This document shows positions 27,399-35,037 of a DNA stretch of 64,000 nt, in pieces. The notes under the pieces are model-generated. The model searched no databases, was not told the origin of the DNA, and was given only the letters and a program-made list of their open reading frames with translations. The position numbers and the translations under genes were made by a program. Where the stretch lies: assembly GCA_021740785.1 (NCBI GenBank), contig JAIOZI010000020.1:1-64000 (forward strand). The letters run 5' to 3'. The stretch is from Melioribacteraceae bacterium. GTDB taxonomy: Bacteria; Bacteroidota; Ignavibacteria; Ignavibacteriales; Melioribacteraceae. Every line of letters begins with the position of its first letter. The stretch's first letter is position 1.

Positions 27399-28499
27399 CT
27401 ATTCTTTCATTTTGCTGCTTTCGTTGGATAGCTTGTTTAATTTCTCTATATCTGCCGTGCTTCGCGGGTGACCAAGGCTGTTTAAATTCTTTTGATACAT
27501 CAAATATTCTTCTTTCGATATGTTGTTCTGCCAATTACCTGAAACAATACCAAAACCTATTATTATTATATAAACAGCAACAATTCCAAATGCAACAAGT
27601 TTTTTCGAAATTTTTGTTTTATTCGTAATTGTTTTTAACTGAAGCGTGTCTTTAACCGGACAAGCATCAACACAGTTCATACATGTTGAACACTCATCTG
27701 AAAAAACTGTTTTTACACTGTCAACTTTTATAAATGACGGGCAGGCTTTATTGCATAATCCGCAGTCAATACACGAAACCGGATCGCGCTTAATTTTATT
27801 GGGGCTTAATAAACTTGTAATTCCAAGCAAAGCTCCGTAAGGACAAAGATACCTGCACCAAAAATTTCTAAAAATAATTGATAGTCCGAACAACACTGCA
27901 ATCACAATTAAAGAGAATCGAGAAATATCGGCAAAGAATAAGTACATCTTAACATCCGCAACTAAGTTGTATGGACTGTCAAGAAAGTACTTAAGTGAGG
28001 CTGCAGTCATGGCGAAAAATATTGAGTAAACAAAGAACGCAAGCAATAAGTATTTAATACTTCGCAGCGGGTAGTCTAATATCTTCGGTATCTTAATTCT
28101 TTTTTTGAAAAGCTTTTTGGCAACCTTGTCACCGAAGTCGCCTATTAGCTCGGATAAAAAACCAACCGGACACATCCAACTGCAGAATGCTTTTCCGAAA
28201 ATAAGCGAGACAGAAATTATACCGACAAGAATTACAAATCCTGCAGGATGAGCTTGATGAATTTCACCGGTTAAGAAGAAATAATAAAGACTCATAAGCG
28301 CGCTGATGGGTAAAAAGCCTTCAACTCCGGGCGGGCGGGATCCAACATCTGACGGATTACCGACACTAAGTGATTCAACAAAAAAGTGAAACTCAATTCC
28401 AATCCAAACACAGAGCAGTGCAAATCCCGCCTGTATCCAAAATCTATATTTTTGTACCGGTTTTTCGGTATTTCTATTTTCTTTTGTAAGTTTTTTCAC
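27399..28499 (-). CDS. NapH/CcoG-like membrane iron-sulfur protein
   Basis: 366 residues with about five membrane helices. Two CxxxCP motifs (CSWMCPVGF and CRYLCPYGA) face the membrane, followed by two ferredoxin-type clusters, CIDCGLCNKACP and CSTCMNCVDACP, and a final helix. NapH-like proteins carry electrons from quinol to periplasmic reductases. First gene of the nrf operon, so it may offer a second route into NrfH/NrfA (inference). The start is preceded by the 28510-28531 palindrome. Confidence 0.87.
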   Translation of the reverse strand: MKKLTKENRNTEKPVQKYRFWIQAGFALLCVWIGIEFHFFVESLSVGNPSDVGSRPPGVEGFLPISALMSLYYFFLTGEIHQAHPAGFVILVGIISVSLIFGKAFCSWMCPVGFLSELIGDFGDKVAKKLFKKRIKIPKILDYPLRSIKYLLLAFFVYSIFFAMTAASLKYFLDSPYNLVADVKMYLFFADISRFSLIVIAVLFGLSIIFRNFWCRYLCPYGALLGITSLLSPNKIKRDPVSCIDCGLCNKACPSFIKVDSVKTVFSDECSTCMNCVDACPVKDTLQLKTITNKTKISKKLVAFGIVAVYIIIIGFGIVSGNWQNNISKEEYLMYQKNLNSLGHPRSTADIEKLNKLSNESSKMKE

Positions 28500-28509
28500 G
28501 TCATTTCTT

Positions 28510-28531
28510 AATCAGATTATAAATTCCGATT
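28510..28531. promoter_or_regulatory. 22-bp palindrome at the nrf operon start site
   Basis: AATCAGATTATAAATTCCGATT matches the perfect palindrome upstream of the nar operon (49076-49097) at 19 of 22 positions. It begins right after the -7 element of the minus-strand promoter and lies 10 bases before the start codon, a repressor position. Candidate NsrR-type site. Confidence 0.65.
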
Positions 28532-28562
28532 ACAAATTAGCCTTTCTTACAAATTTTGTCAA
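28532..28562 (-). promoter_or_regulatory. Promoter of the napH-nrfH-nrfA-porin operon
   Basis: On the minus strand TTG (28562-28560), 20 bp, TAATTTGT (28539-28532). Same spacing as the divergent promoter beside it. Confidence 0.55.
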
Positions 28563-28585
28563 CAAAAAAATATATTCTCATCCTG

Positions 28586-28616
28586 TTGTATTTTTCACAC
28601 AAATAACATATTTTTA
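28586..28616 (+). promoter_or_regulatory. Promoter of the ferredoxin gene
   Basis: TTG (28586-28588), exactly 20 bp, TATTTTTA (28609-28616). The operator-like repeat begins at 28617. Confidence 0.55.
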
Positions 28617-28638
28617 AATCGGACTTATAGTTCTGCTT
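28617..28638. promoter_or_regulatory. 22-bp palindrome at the ferredoxin gene start site
   Basis: AATCGGACTTATAGTTCTGCTT keeps the outer arms of the palindromes at 28510 and 49076 (AATCrGA ... TTCTGmTT) with a diverged centre. It abuts the -7 element and lies 17 bases before the start codon. Confidence 0.5.
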
Positions 28639-28654
28639 ACAAGGAAAAAGCTAA

Positions 28655-29485
28655 ATGATTAGAGAAATTATAAAAATAGATGAGCATCTCTGCGACGGCT
28701 GCGGTGATTGTGTGCCATCCTGCCGCGAAGGGGCTCTTCAGGTAATTGACGGAAAGGTTAGATTAATCAGCGATTTGTTCTGTGACGGACTCGGTGCATG
28801 CATCGGGCACTGTCCCCAAGACGCCCTAACAATCGAAAAACGGGAAGCCGAACCATACAACGAAACAAAGGTGATGGATTATATAGTAAAAGGCGGACCA
28901 AATGTTATCAAGGCTCATCTCGAACATTTAATTGATCACAATGAACTTGATTATGTTACCGAAGCAATTGAGTACTTAAATAAAAATGAAATTCCCATCC
29001 CGGAATTGAAGAGGGAAAAAGCTGAACATTCAGGATGTCCCGGTTCGAAAGAAATGGAGATCGATACGACGGAAAACATTTCAGAAGCCGGAGCGCGGCA
29101 GTCGCATCTGGCAAACTGGCCTATTCAACTTCATCTTGCGAATCCGAACGCCGCATATTTCAAGAATTCTGATTTGCTCTTGTCTGCTGATTGCTGCGGA
29201 TTTTCTTATCCCGATTTTCATAAGGATTTTTTGAAAGGAAAATCGTTAATAATTGCATGTCCAAAACTTGATACCAACAAACAATCCTATTTTGATAAGC
29301 TGATTTCAATGATGGAAAATTCTAATCTTAATTCTATTACGATATTGGTTATGCAAGTTCCCTGCTGCAGTGGTCTGGTACAGATGGTTCAGCAGGCAGT
29401 TGAAATTAGCGGATGTGAAATTCCCGTTCATGTAAAAGTGATCGGCATTGACGGAACAATTTTGAAAGAAGCGCAAATAAATTAA
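28655..29485 (+). CDS. 4Fe-4S ferredoxin-type protein with Cys-rich C-terminal domain
   Basis: 276 residues. The N-terminus carries two cluster motifs, CDGCGDCVPSCREGAL (12-27) and CDGLGACIGHCPQDAL (about 43-58). The C-terminal half has paired cysteines: SADCCGF, IIACPKL and VPCCSGL. Proteins of this layout occur in anaerobes near hydroxylamine or NO detoxification genes, from memory. Divergent from the nrf operon with a related operator, so probably part of the same nitrosative response. Exact electron partner unknown. Confidence 0.75.
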   Translation: MIREIIKIDEHLCDGCGDCVPSCREGALQVIDGKVRLISDLFCDGLGACIGHCPQDALTIEKREAEPYNETKVMDYIVKGGPNVIKAHLEHLIDHNELDYVTEAIEYLNKNEIPIPELKREKAEHSGCPGSKEMEIDTTENISEAGARQSHLANWPIQLHLANPNAAYFKNSDLLLSADCCGFSYPDFHKDFLKGKSLIIACPKLDTNKQSYFDKLISMMENSNLNSITILVMQVPCCSGLVQMVQQAVEISGCEIPVHVKVIGIDGTILKEAQIN

Positions 29486-29675
29486 AATGATCGAATGTGG
29501 CTAAAGCCCTACATTCTTTGGGAACTATATTGTCCGGCCGCTAAAGCAGACGGCAATTGATAGTGTTTATTCCATCTATTTTTTTTACTTTGTAATTAAT
29601 TGCTCCGAGTTATTGTTTTACATGTGATGCTCAAACAATATTTATTGAAAAATAATGTTATTGAAAGGAAATAAA
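29486..29675. repeat. Intergenic region with GGCTAAAGCC-type repeat
   Basis: Contains TGTGGCTAAAGCCCTACATT and then CCGGCCGCTAAAGCAGACGGC, a short dispersed type; TGTGGCTAAAGGG also occurs near 62634. No gene seen. Confidence 0.35.
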
Positions 29676-30143
29676 ATGAAAAGACATGAGGCATTAATTC
29701 CGCTATCGCACGATCATCATCACGGTTTATTGCTCGCTCAATTGATTAAAAAGAACGCGCCGGAATACAAAGACCTACCCGCCGATCTAAATGGAAAAAT
29801 CGAATACACACTCACCGCATGGGAAAAAGAACTACGGTATCATTTTGAAAACGAAGAAAAAATTCTCTTCCCGGCTGTGAGAGGAGTTAATGATTCCATT
29901 GATAATCTGATCGATGAGATATTGGCGGAACATATTGAAATTGAAGATAGGATTCATTCACTTAAAGATTCCGAAAATAAGATTGATGATTTAGATACAC
30001 TCGGCATTCTGCTGAATAATCACATCAGAAAAGAAGAGCGGGAATTGTTCGTTTTAATTCAAGAATACATTGATGAAAAAACACTAAATGATCTTTCGAA
30101 TAAAATAATTTCCGCCGAGCAAACGTGCAAACTCAGGAGTTGA
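29676..30143 (+). CDS. Hemerythrin-domain protein
   Basis: About 155 residues from ATG 29676, preceded by GAAAGGA; the longer frame at 29655 lacks a ribosome site. Iron ligands: HDHHHGLLLA, HFENEEKILFP, EHIEIED and HIRKEERELF, the four-helix HHE pattern. Binds oxygen or NO through a diiron centre. 49 bp before the octaheme cytochrome gene. Confidence 0.87.
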   Translation: MKRHEALIPLSHDHHHGLLLAQLIKKNAPEYKDLPADLNGKIEYTLTAWEKELRYHFENEEKILFPAVRGVNDSIDNLIDEILAEHIEIEDRIHSLKDSENKIDDLDTLGILLNNHIRKEERELFVLIQEYIDEKTLNDLSNKIISAEQTCKLRS

Positions 30144-30192
30144 TTAAACATCAGCTCTATAAAATACATTCAAAGACATAATTGGAGGAATA

Positions 30193-31422
30193 ATGAAGTC
30201 AATCTATGTAGTAATATTATTGTTTTTGTTTGCACTGGTTGTAACAGGGCAGGATTGTATTGAATGCCATTACGAAGTAACACCAAAAGTTGTCTCGGAC
30301 TGGCAGATAAGCAAACATTCCGAGAATGATATCGACTGCTCTGTTTGTCATGGCAGTGAACATACCACGATGGAAGATTACGCAAAAGCGAAACTGCCCA
30401 CGTATGAAACTTGCGATATGTGCCATTCAACACAATCCGAACAGTACCAAAAGGGAAAGCATGCATTAGCCTGGGCGGCAATGAATGCGATGCCCACAAC
30501 TCACATGCAGCCGATGGGATTGATTGAAGGACAAAAAGGATGCGGCGGCTGTCATAAGATCGGAATTAAATCAGAAGATGAAATTCAAAAGATGAAAGCC
30601 GGGGGATCAACTTTTGGTCATGCTTCATGCGACGCATGCCATACCCGTCACACATTTTCCATCGAAGAAGCGCGCCAACCTCAGGCATGTCAAACATGTC
30701 ATCAAGGTTTCGATCACGCTCAATGGGAAATGTATTCAACTTCGAAACACGGCGTGCGCTACCTCTTAAAACAAAACGGAACTCTTCCTGAAAACACCGC
30801 AGCGCCGACTTGCCAAACTTGTCACATGCCTGAAGGCAATCACGAAGTTAGAACTGCATGGGGATTTCTTGCCGTTAAATTACCGTTACCCGAAGATGAA
30901 CAATGGGCAAGCGATCAAGCTACAATTTTAAAGGCGCTCGGAGCTTTAGACCCGCAAGGCAATCCGACAGAATTAGTGGAAACCATTAAAGCAGCCGATG
31001 TCGCAAGATTAACTGCTGAAGATTGGCAGAGAGAACGTGATAAGATGATTGGTATCTGCGGCGACTGTCATTCAGAAAATTTTGTAAAAGAGGAACTGCT
31101 GAAAGCCGATAATATGATTCGCGAAGCAGATAGATTAATGGCAGAAGCAATAAATGTAGTTGCCGGTTTATACACAGACGGTATTTTAGAGAAACCGGAA
31201 AGTTATCCCTACAATTACCCGATGCTTCTAACATTTCATGATGCCCCGACAGTTATCGAACAAGATTTGTTTGTAATGTTTCTTAAACATCGTATGAGAA
31301 CTTTTCAAGGTGCGTTTCATGCTAATCCCGATTATTCGCTTTGGTACGGCTGGAATGAGATGGTTCGCGACTTAACCAAAATAAAAGAAGCTGCCGAAAG
31401 TATGCGGATGGCAAAAAGGTAG
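30193..31422 (+). CDS. Octaheme c-type cytochrome, hydroxylamine oxidoreductase-like
   Basis: 409 residues with a signal peptide 1-19 and eight heme motifs in order: CIECH, CSVCH, CDMCH, CGGCH, CDACH, CQTCH, CQTCH and CGDCH. The spacing and the tail (NPDYSLWYGWNEMVRDL) match the HAO-like octaheme family. Family members without the tyrosine cross-link run in the reductive direction, from nitrite, NO or hydroxylamine towards ammonium. Beside nrfAH, a reductive or detoxifying role is likely (inference). Periplasmic. Preceded by GGAGG. Confidence 0.87.
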   Translation: MKSIYVVILLFLFALVVTGQDCIECHYEVTPKVVSDWQISKHSENDIDCSVCHGSEHTTMEDYAKAKLPTYETCDMCHSTQSEQYQKGKHALAWAAMNAMPTTHMQPMGLIEGQKGCGGCHKIGIKSEDEIQKMKAGGSTFGHASCDACHTRHTFSIEEARQPQACQTCHQGFDHAQWEMYSTSKHGVRYLLKQNGTLPENTAAPTCQTCHMPEGNHEVRTAWGFLAVKLPLPEDEQWASDQATILKALGALDPQGNPTELVETIKAADVARLTAEDWQRERDKMIGICGDCHSENFVKEELLKADNMIREADRLMAEAINVVAGLYTDGILEKPESYPYNYPMLLTFHDAPTVIEQDLFVMFLKHRMRTFQGAFHANPDYSLWYGWNEMVRDLTKIKEAAESMRMAKR

Positions 31423-31458
31423 ATTGAACTGCAACAATAACTATTAAGAAAAATATAT

Positions 31459-31503
31459 GCCGCAAATGCCTGGATAAGAATTGGCAATTCTAGCATTTGC
31501 GGC
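31459..31503. terminator. Hairpin between convergent genes
   Basis: GCCGCAAATGC (31459-31469) and GCATTTGCGGC (31493-31503) pair perfectly over 11 bp with a 23-base loop. Read on the minus strand it is followed by ATATATTTTTC, like a terminator for the gene at 31513-31901; it may work in both directions. Confidence 0.55.
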
Positions 31504-31512
31504 TGTAATATA

Positions 31513-31901
31513 CTACACAGTTTCTAATTCGTTGTATAAATTATGTATTTCTTCAACCATTTTTTCATAAACCTCATATTCATCTTCCAAATTAATCTTT
31601 GTATTTAATTGCTTTTTCAAATTGTAATCGGTAAGAGTTATATGTTTATCCGGTTCAACGCCGATATTATTCAAACATGCTTTTGCACATTTGAGTGGAC
31701 AGTCGTCAATTACAATTATCGGTCTTCCCGATAATGCTGTTTTTACAAGAGGTTTAACTTTTCCGCCGACGCCGGCAATGCAGGACATTTCAGCAACTTC
31801 TTCTTCATTTATTTTAGCAGCTATTTCATTAGCGATCTGGGCTACATTGCTGCTGCCGAGCATGAATAGATTATCGGCTTCTCTATATTTCTTCTTTCCA
31901 T
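31513..31901 (-). pseudogene. DGC-type (putative zinc-binding) protein with a frameshift
   Basis: From ATG 31901 the frame gives MERRNIEKPIIYSCS and then stops. The adjacent frame, from about 31856 to 31513, gives GSSNVAQIANEIAAKI, MSCIAGVGGKV and IDDCPLKCAKACL. Joined, they read as an ordinary DGC-domain protein (KPIIYSCSG-SSNVAQIAN). One base is missing near 31848-31858, within GGCAGCAGCAA. Either a real frameshift or a sequencing error. Such small cysteine proteins are often found in nitrogen and redox clusters. Starting at the internal ATG 31863 would lose the conserved CSG cysteine. Confidence 0.82.
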
Positions 31902-32572
31902 AATTTCAGACTAATTTTTTATCATTGTCAAAAGCATTTTCGTTTTCTCTTTCGCTGCCAATCCGTGTGGTACATCCCCGGTTTAACACTTGCAGTTAAA
32001 ATTTTGTCAAAAAGTGCTGATTTCAGCGCAAAAACACAATATTTCGATTATCACTCGAAGCATTGTAGATACAACCATGATGTTGACAATTCACATTACA
32101 TCTATTATATTAGTGAGTATATTTCATAAGATGTAGGACAATATCATGGCAAGATTCAGAAGAACCACAGCAAGGGACAAAACCTATCTCCAATATGTTA
32201 GCTCATACCGTAACGAGAAAAAACAACCCGCCACAAAAGTAATAGCCAACCTTGGTAATATCTCCGAGATGACTGAAACAGATGTAGAGCGATTAACCCT
32301 TTCCTTTATAAAAGCAGTAGAAGCCGAGGATAAATTTCCCATGAGCCGTTTTAGTTTAGGGAAGGGTTATCATTATGGTAGTTGTCTACCGGCAATAGCA
32401 ATATGGGAGCAATTGGGATTAGACGGAATAATAAATAATGCTGTATCAAGGAAGGTAAAGATACCGGTATCAAAAATTTCTCTAATTCAAACGGCAAATC
32501 GTTTTTCTGAGCCGAGCAGTAAATTAGCGTGCTATCGATGGCATAGTAACTCAATGTTTTCCCAACTAAAGG

Positions 32573-32578
32573 ACTTTG
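32573..32578 (+). repeat. Left target-site duplication of the IS21 element
   Basis: ACTTTG here and at 35099-35104. Confidence 0.85.
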
Positions 32579-32679
32579 TGTTTAGCGACATTTAGAATTA
32601 CCGATTAACGACAATTAGAATTCCCGAAAAAAAAACAGGAATTTTAACCATCCAAGAATAATGAAAAACGGAGAAAAGG

Positions 32680-34173
32680 GTGGTAACAGATAATCAAGTG
32701 AGGAAACTAATGAAGCTAAACCAAAGTGAAAAGAGAAAATCAATTACGGCAATAAAAGCGGGGATGGATGAAAAGACTGCAAGAAAGTATCTAAGGGAGG
32801 GTAAACTACCAAGTGAGTTACAGAAAAAGCATAATTGGAAAACGAGAAAGGATCCGTTTGAAAAAGAATGGGGAGTTCTAGAAAAAGAGTTGGAAATAAA
32901 TCCGGGATTAGAAGCGAAGACATTATTCGAGGATTTACAAAGAAAGCAACAAGGAAAATATTCGGACGGACAACTACGAACATTTCAAAGGAAAGTAAAA
33001 CAATGGAGAGCGCTCCATGGGCCGGGAAAGGAAATATTTTTCACACAAAAACACCAACCCGGTCAAATGTGTCAGTCAGATTTTACTCACATGGAAAAAC
33101 TGGGAATAACAATAGAACGGGAAAGATTCGAACATTTAATATATCATTTTGTATTACCCTACTCAAACTGGGAGAGCGGGACAATCTGTTTTTCGGAGAG
33201 TTACGAATCGTTGAGCGCCGGTTTTCAGAATGCGCTGTGGGAGCTAGGCGGAGTACCGGAAAAACATCAAACCGATAGTTTAAGTGCCGCAGTGCGGAAA
33301 CCAAATAATCAAGAAGAATTTACTGATCGTTATTCGGCTTTATTAAGACATTACAAAATATTGGGACAAAAAACCAATCCAAGCAAACCGCATGAAAACG
33401 GATCGATAGAGCAAAGACATAATAGGTTTAAGAAAGCATTGGAACAATCCTTATTGCTTCGAGGCAGTAGAGATTTTCAAAGTAGAAAAGAATATGATGA
33501 TTTTTTGAAAAAGCTATTCGAGCAATTGAATAGAGGACGCAAAACACGTTTTCTAGAAGAGGTAAAGCACTTGGGTTTGTTACCGAAGGCGCCGTTAGAA
33601 GCAGTCAAGACAATGAAAATAAAGGTCGGTAAATCAAGCACAATACGAGTAAATCATAATGTATATTCGGTAAAGAGCAGATTGATAGGCGAAGAAGTAA
33701 ATGTTCGGTTATATATGGAAAAACTGGAAATATGGTATGCTCAAAAGAAAGTCGATGAAATACCAAGATTGAAAGGCGTAGAGAAAAATAGAATTGATTA
33801 TCGACATGTAATTGGTTGGTTGGTTCGGAAACCGGGAGCGTTAACAAATTACATATACCGGGAAGAGATGTTCCCGAGCCACATGTTTAGAATGGCCTTT
33901 GACTTGATAGAGAGGAAACATCCTACAAAAGCAAACAAAGAATATTTGCAGATACTTTACTTGGCAGCAAGAGAGAATCAAACAAAAGTAGAATGGATAA
34001 TAGCCTACTTATTGGAAAAAGAGATAGATATAACGGAAAAGAAAGTAGAAGAATTACTGCAGAAAACCGAAGAAGAAATACTACGCCCGAAAAATGCAGA
34101 GATCGAAGCGATAAATTTGCATGGATATGATAATCTTCTGTCTTCGTTCAATGGTGGTAATTATGCCAAATAA
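32680..34173 (+). CDS. istA: IS21 transposase IstA
   Basis: 497 residues. GTG start preceded by GGAGAAAAG. An N-terminal helix-turn-helix (NQSEKRKSITAIKAGMDEKT) is followed by the rve integrase-like core with catalytic Asp in QMCQSDFTHME, a second Asp in PEKHQTDSLSAA and Glu in HENGSIEQRH. It cuts and joins DNA ends with IstB. Overlaps istB by 53 bases in another frame. Confidence 0.92.
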   Translation: MVTDNQVRKLMKLNQSEKRKSITAIKAGMDEKTARKYLREGKLPSELQKKHNWKTRKDPFEKEWGVLEKELEINPGLEAKTLFEDLQRKQQGKYSDGQLRTFQRKVKQWRALHGPGKEIFFTQKHQPGQMCQSDFTHMEKLGITIERERFEHLIYHFVLPYSNWESGTICFSESYESLSAGFQNALWELGGVPEKHQTDSLSAAVRKPNNQEEFTDRYSALLRHYKILGQKTNPSKPHENGSIEQRHNRFKKALEQSLLLRGSRDFQSRKEYDDFLKKLFEQLNRGRKTRFLEEVKHLGLLPKAPLEAVKTMKIKVGKSSTIRVNHNVYSVKSRLIGEEVNVRLYMEKLEIWYAQKKVDEIPRLKGVEKNRIDYRHVIGWLVRKPGALTNYIYREEMFPSHMFRMAFDLIERKHPTKANKEYLQILYLAARENQTKVEWIIAYLLEKEIDITEKKVEELLQKTEEEILRPKNAEIEAINLHGYDNLLSSFNGGNYAK

Positions 34174-34921
34174 AGAAGATATAAATACCCGGATAATCGA
34201 ATCGTTGAAAGCGTTACATCTTCCAACAATACGCAAAATATATAAAGAGCAATCAGAAACAGCGTTAAAAGAGTCATTAAGTTACGAAGAATATATCCTG
34301 GAGTTATTAGAGAGAGAAATAGAGGTAAGAAGGCAAAATCGAATAGACCGTTTGCTCAGGGCATCGAAACTACCTCTGGAAAAGACAATGGATAGCTTTG
34401 AGAGGGGAAGATTACCAAGAAGATTAGATATGCAAATCAGCGTATTGCTGGAAGGAAGTTTTTTGAATAGGAAGGAAAATGTATTAGCTTTTGGAAATCC
34501 CGGAAGTGGTAAAACACATTTACTTTGTGGAATTGCACACGCAATAGTGAGTCAATCTAGAAGCGTGTTATTTAAGTCATGCAGCCTTCTAGTCCAAGAA
34601 CTTCTGATAGCAAAACGAGATTTGAGACTACCACGAGTACTGAAACAGTTTTCAAAATATGAACTGATAGTAATCGATGATATCGGCTATGTGCAGCAAA
34701 GCCGTGAAGAAATGGAAGTTCTATTTACATTGTTAGCCGATAGATACGAAAGAGGAAGTATAATGCTAACGAGTAATCTTCCTTTTTCAAAATGGGAGCA
34801 GATATTTAAGGATCCGATGACAACGGCGGCAGCAATAGATAGGTTGGTGCATCATAGCGTAATATTGGAATTAAATTTACCGAGTTATCGGTTGGAAGAA
34901 TCAAAAAAGGAGAAAAAATGA
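34145..34921 (+). CDS. istB: IS21 helper ATPase IstB
   Basis: About 259 residues. AAA+ ATPase: Walker A in GNPGSGKTHLLCG, Walker B in LIVIDDIGYVQ, sensor segment LTSNLPFSKWEQIF. It regulates IstA and target choice. The reading frame can open at 34121, but ATG 34163 (MPNKEDINTR) or a nearby start is more likely; GGTGG precedes it, and I give an approximate start. The gene overlaps istA. Confidence 0.9.
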   Translation, partial: RSMVVIMPNKEDINTRIIESLKALHLPTIRKIYKEQSETALKESLSYEEYILELLEREIEVRRQNRIDRLLRASKLPLEKTMDSFERGRLPRRLDMQISVLLEGSFLNRKENVLAFGNPGSGKTHLLCGIAHAIVSQSRSVLFKSCSLLVQELLIAKRDLRLPRVLKQFSKYELIVIDDIGYVQQSREEMEVLFTLLADRYERGSIMLTSNLPFSKWEQIFKDPMTTAAAIDRLVHHSVILELNLPSYRLEESKKEKK

Positions 34922-34959
34922 TAGTACGGAAGAAAATCTGGATGGTGAGAAATTTTTCG

Positions 34960-35037
34960 AGCCGGGGCTAACTCCAGTCGCCCTACGGGCTCCTTCCGTT
35001 AGCCCCGGCTGAACCACCCCCCTAGGCTTACGCCTAG
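34960..35037. repeat. Two hairpins near the right end of the IS21 element
   Basis: AGCCGGGGCTAAC (34960-34972) pairs with GTTAGCCCCGGCT (34998-35010), 13 bp perfect. CTAGGC (35022-35027) pairs with GCCTAG (35032-35037). They follow istB and may terminate transcription before the element's end. Confidence 0.7.

Noticed and set aside
32680-34921. Possibility that istAB belongs to a Tn7-like or defence-linked transposon
   Set aside because: Both ends, the target duplication and the two-gene content are complete for a simple IS21 element, with no cargo.
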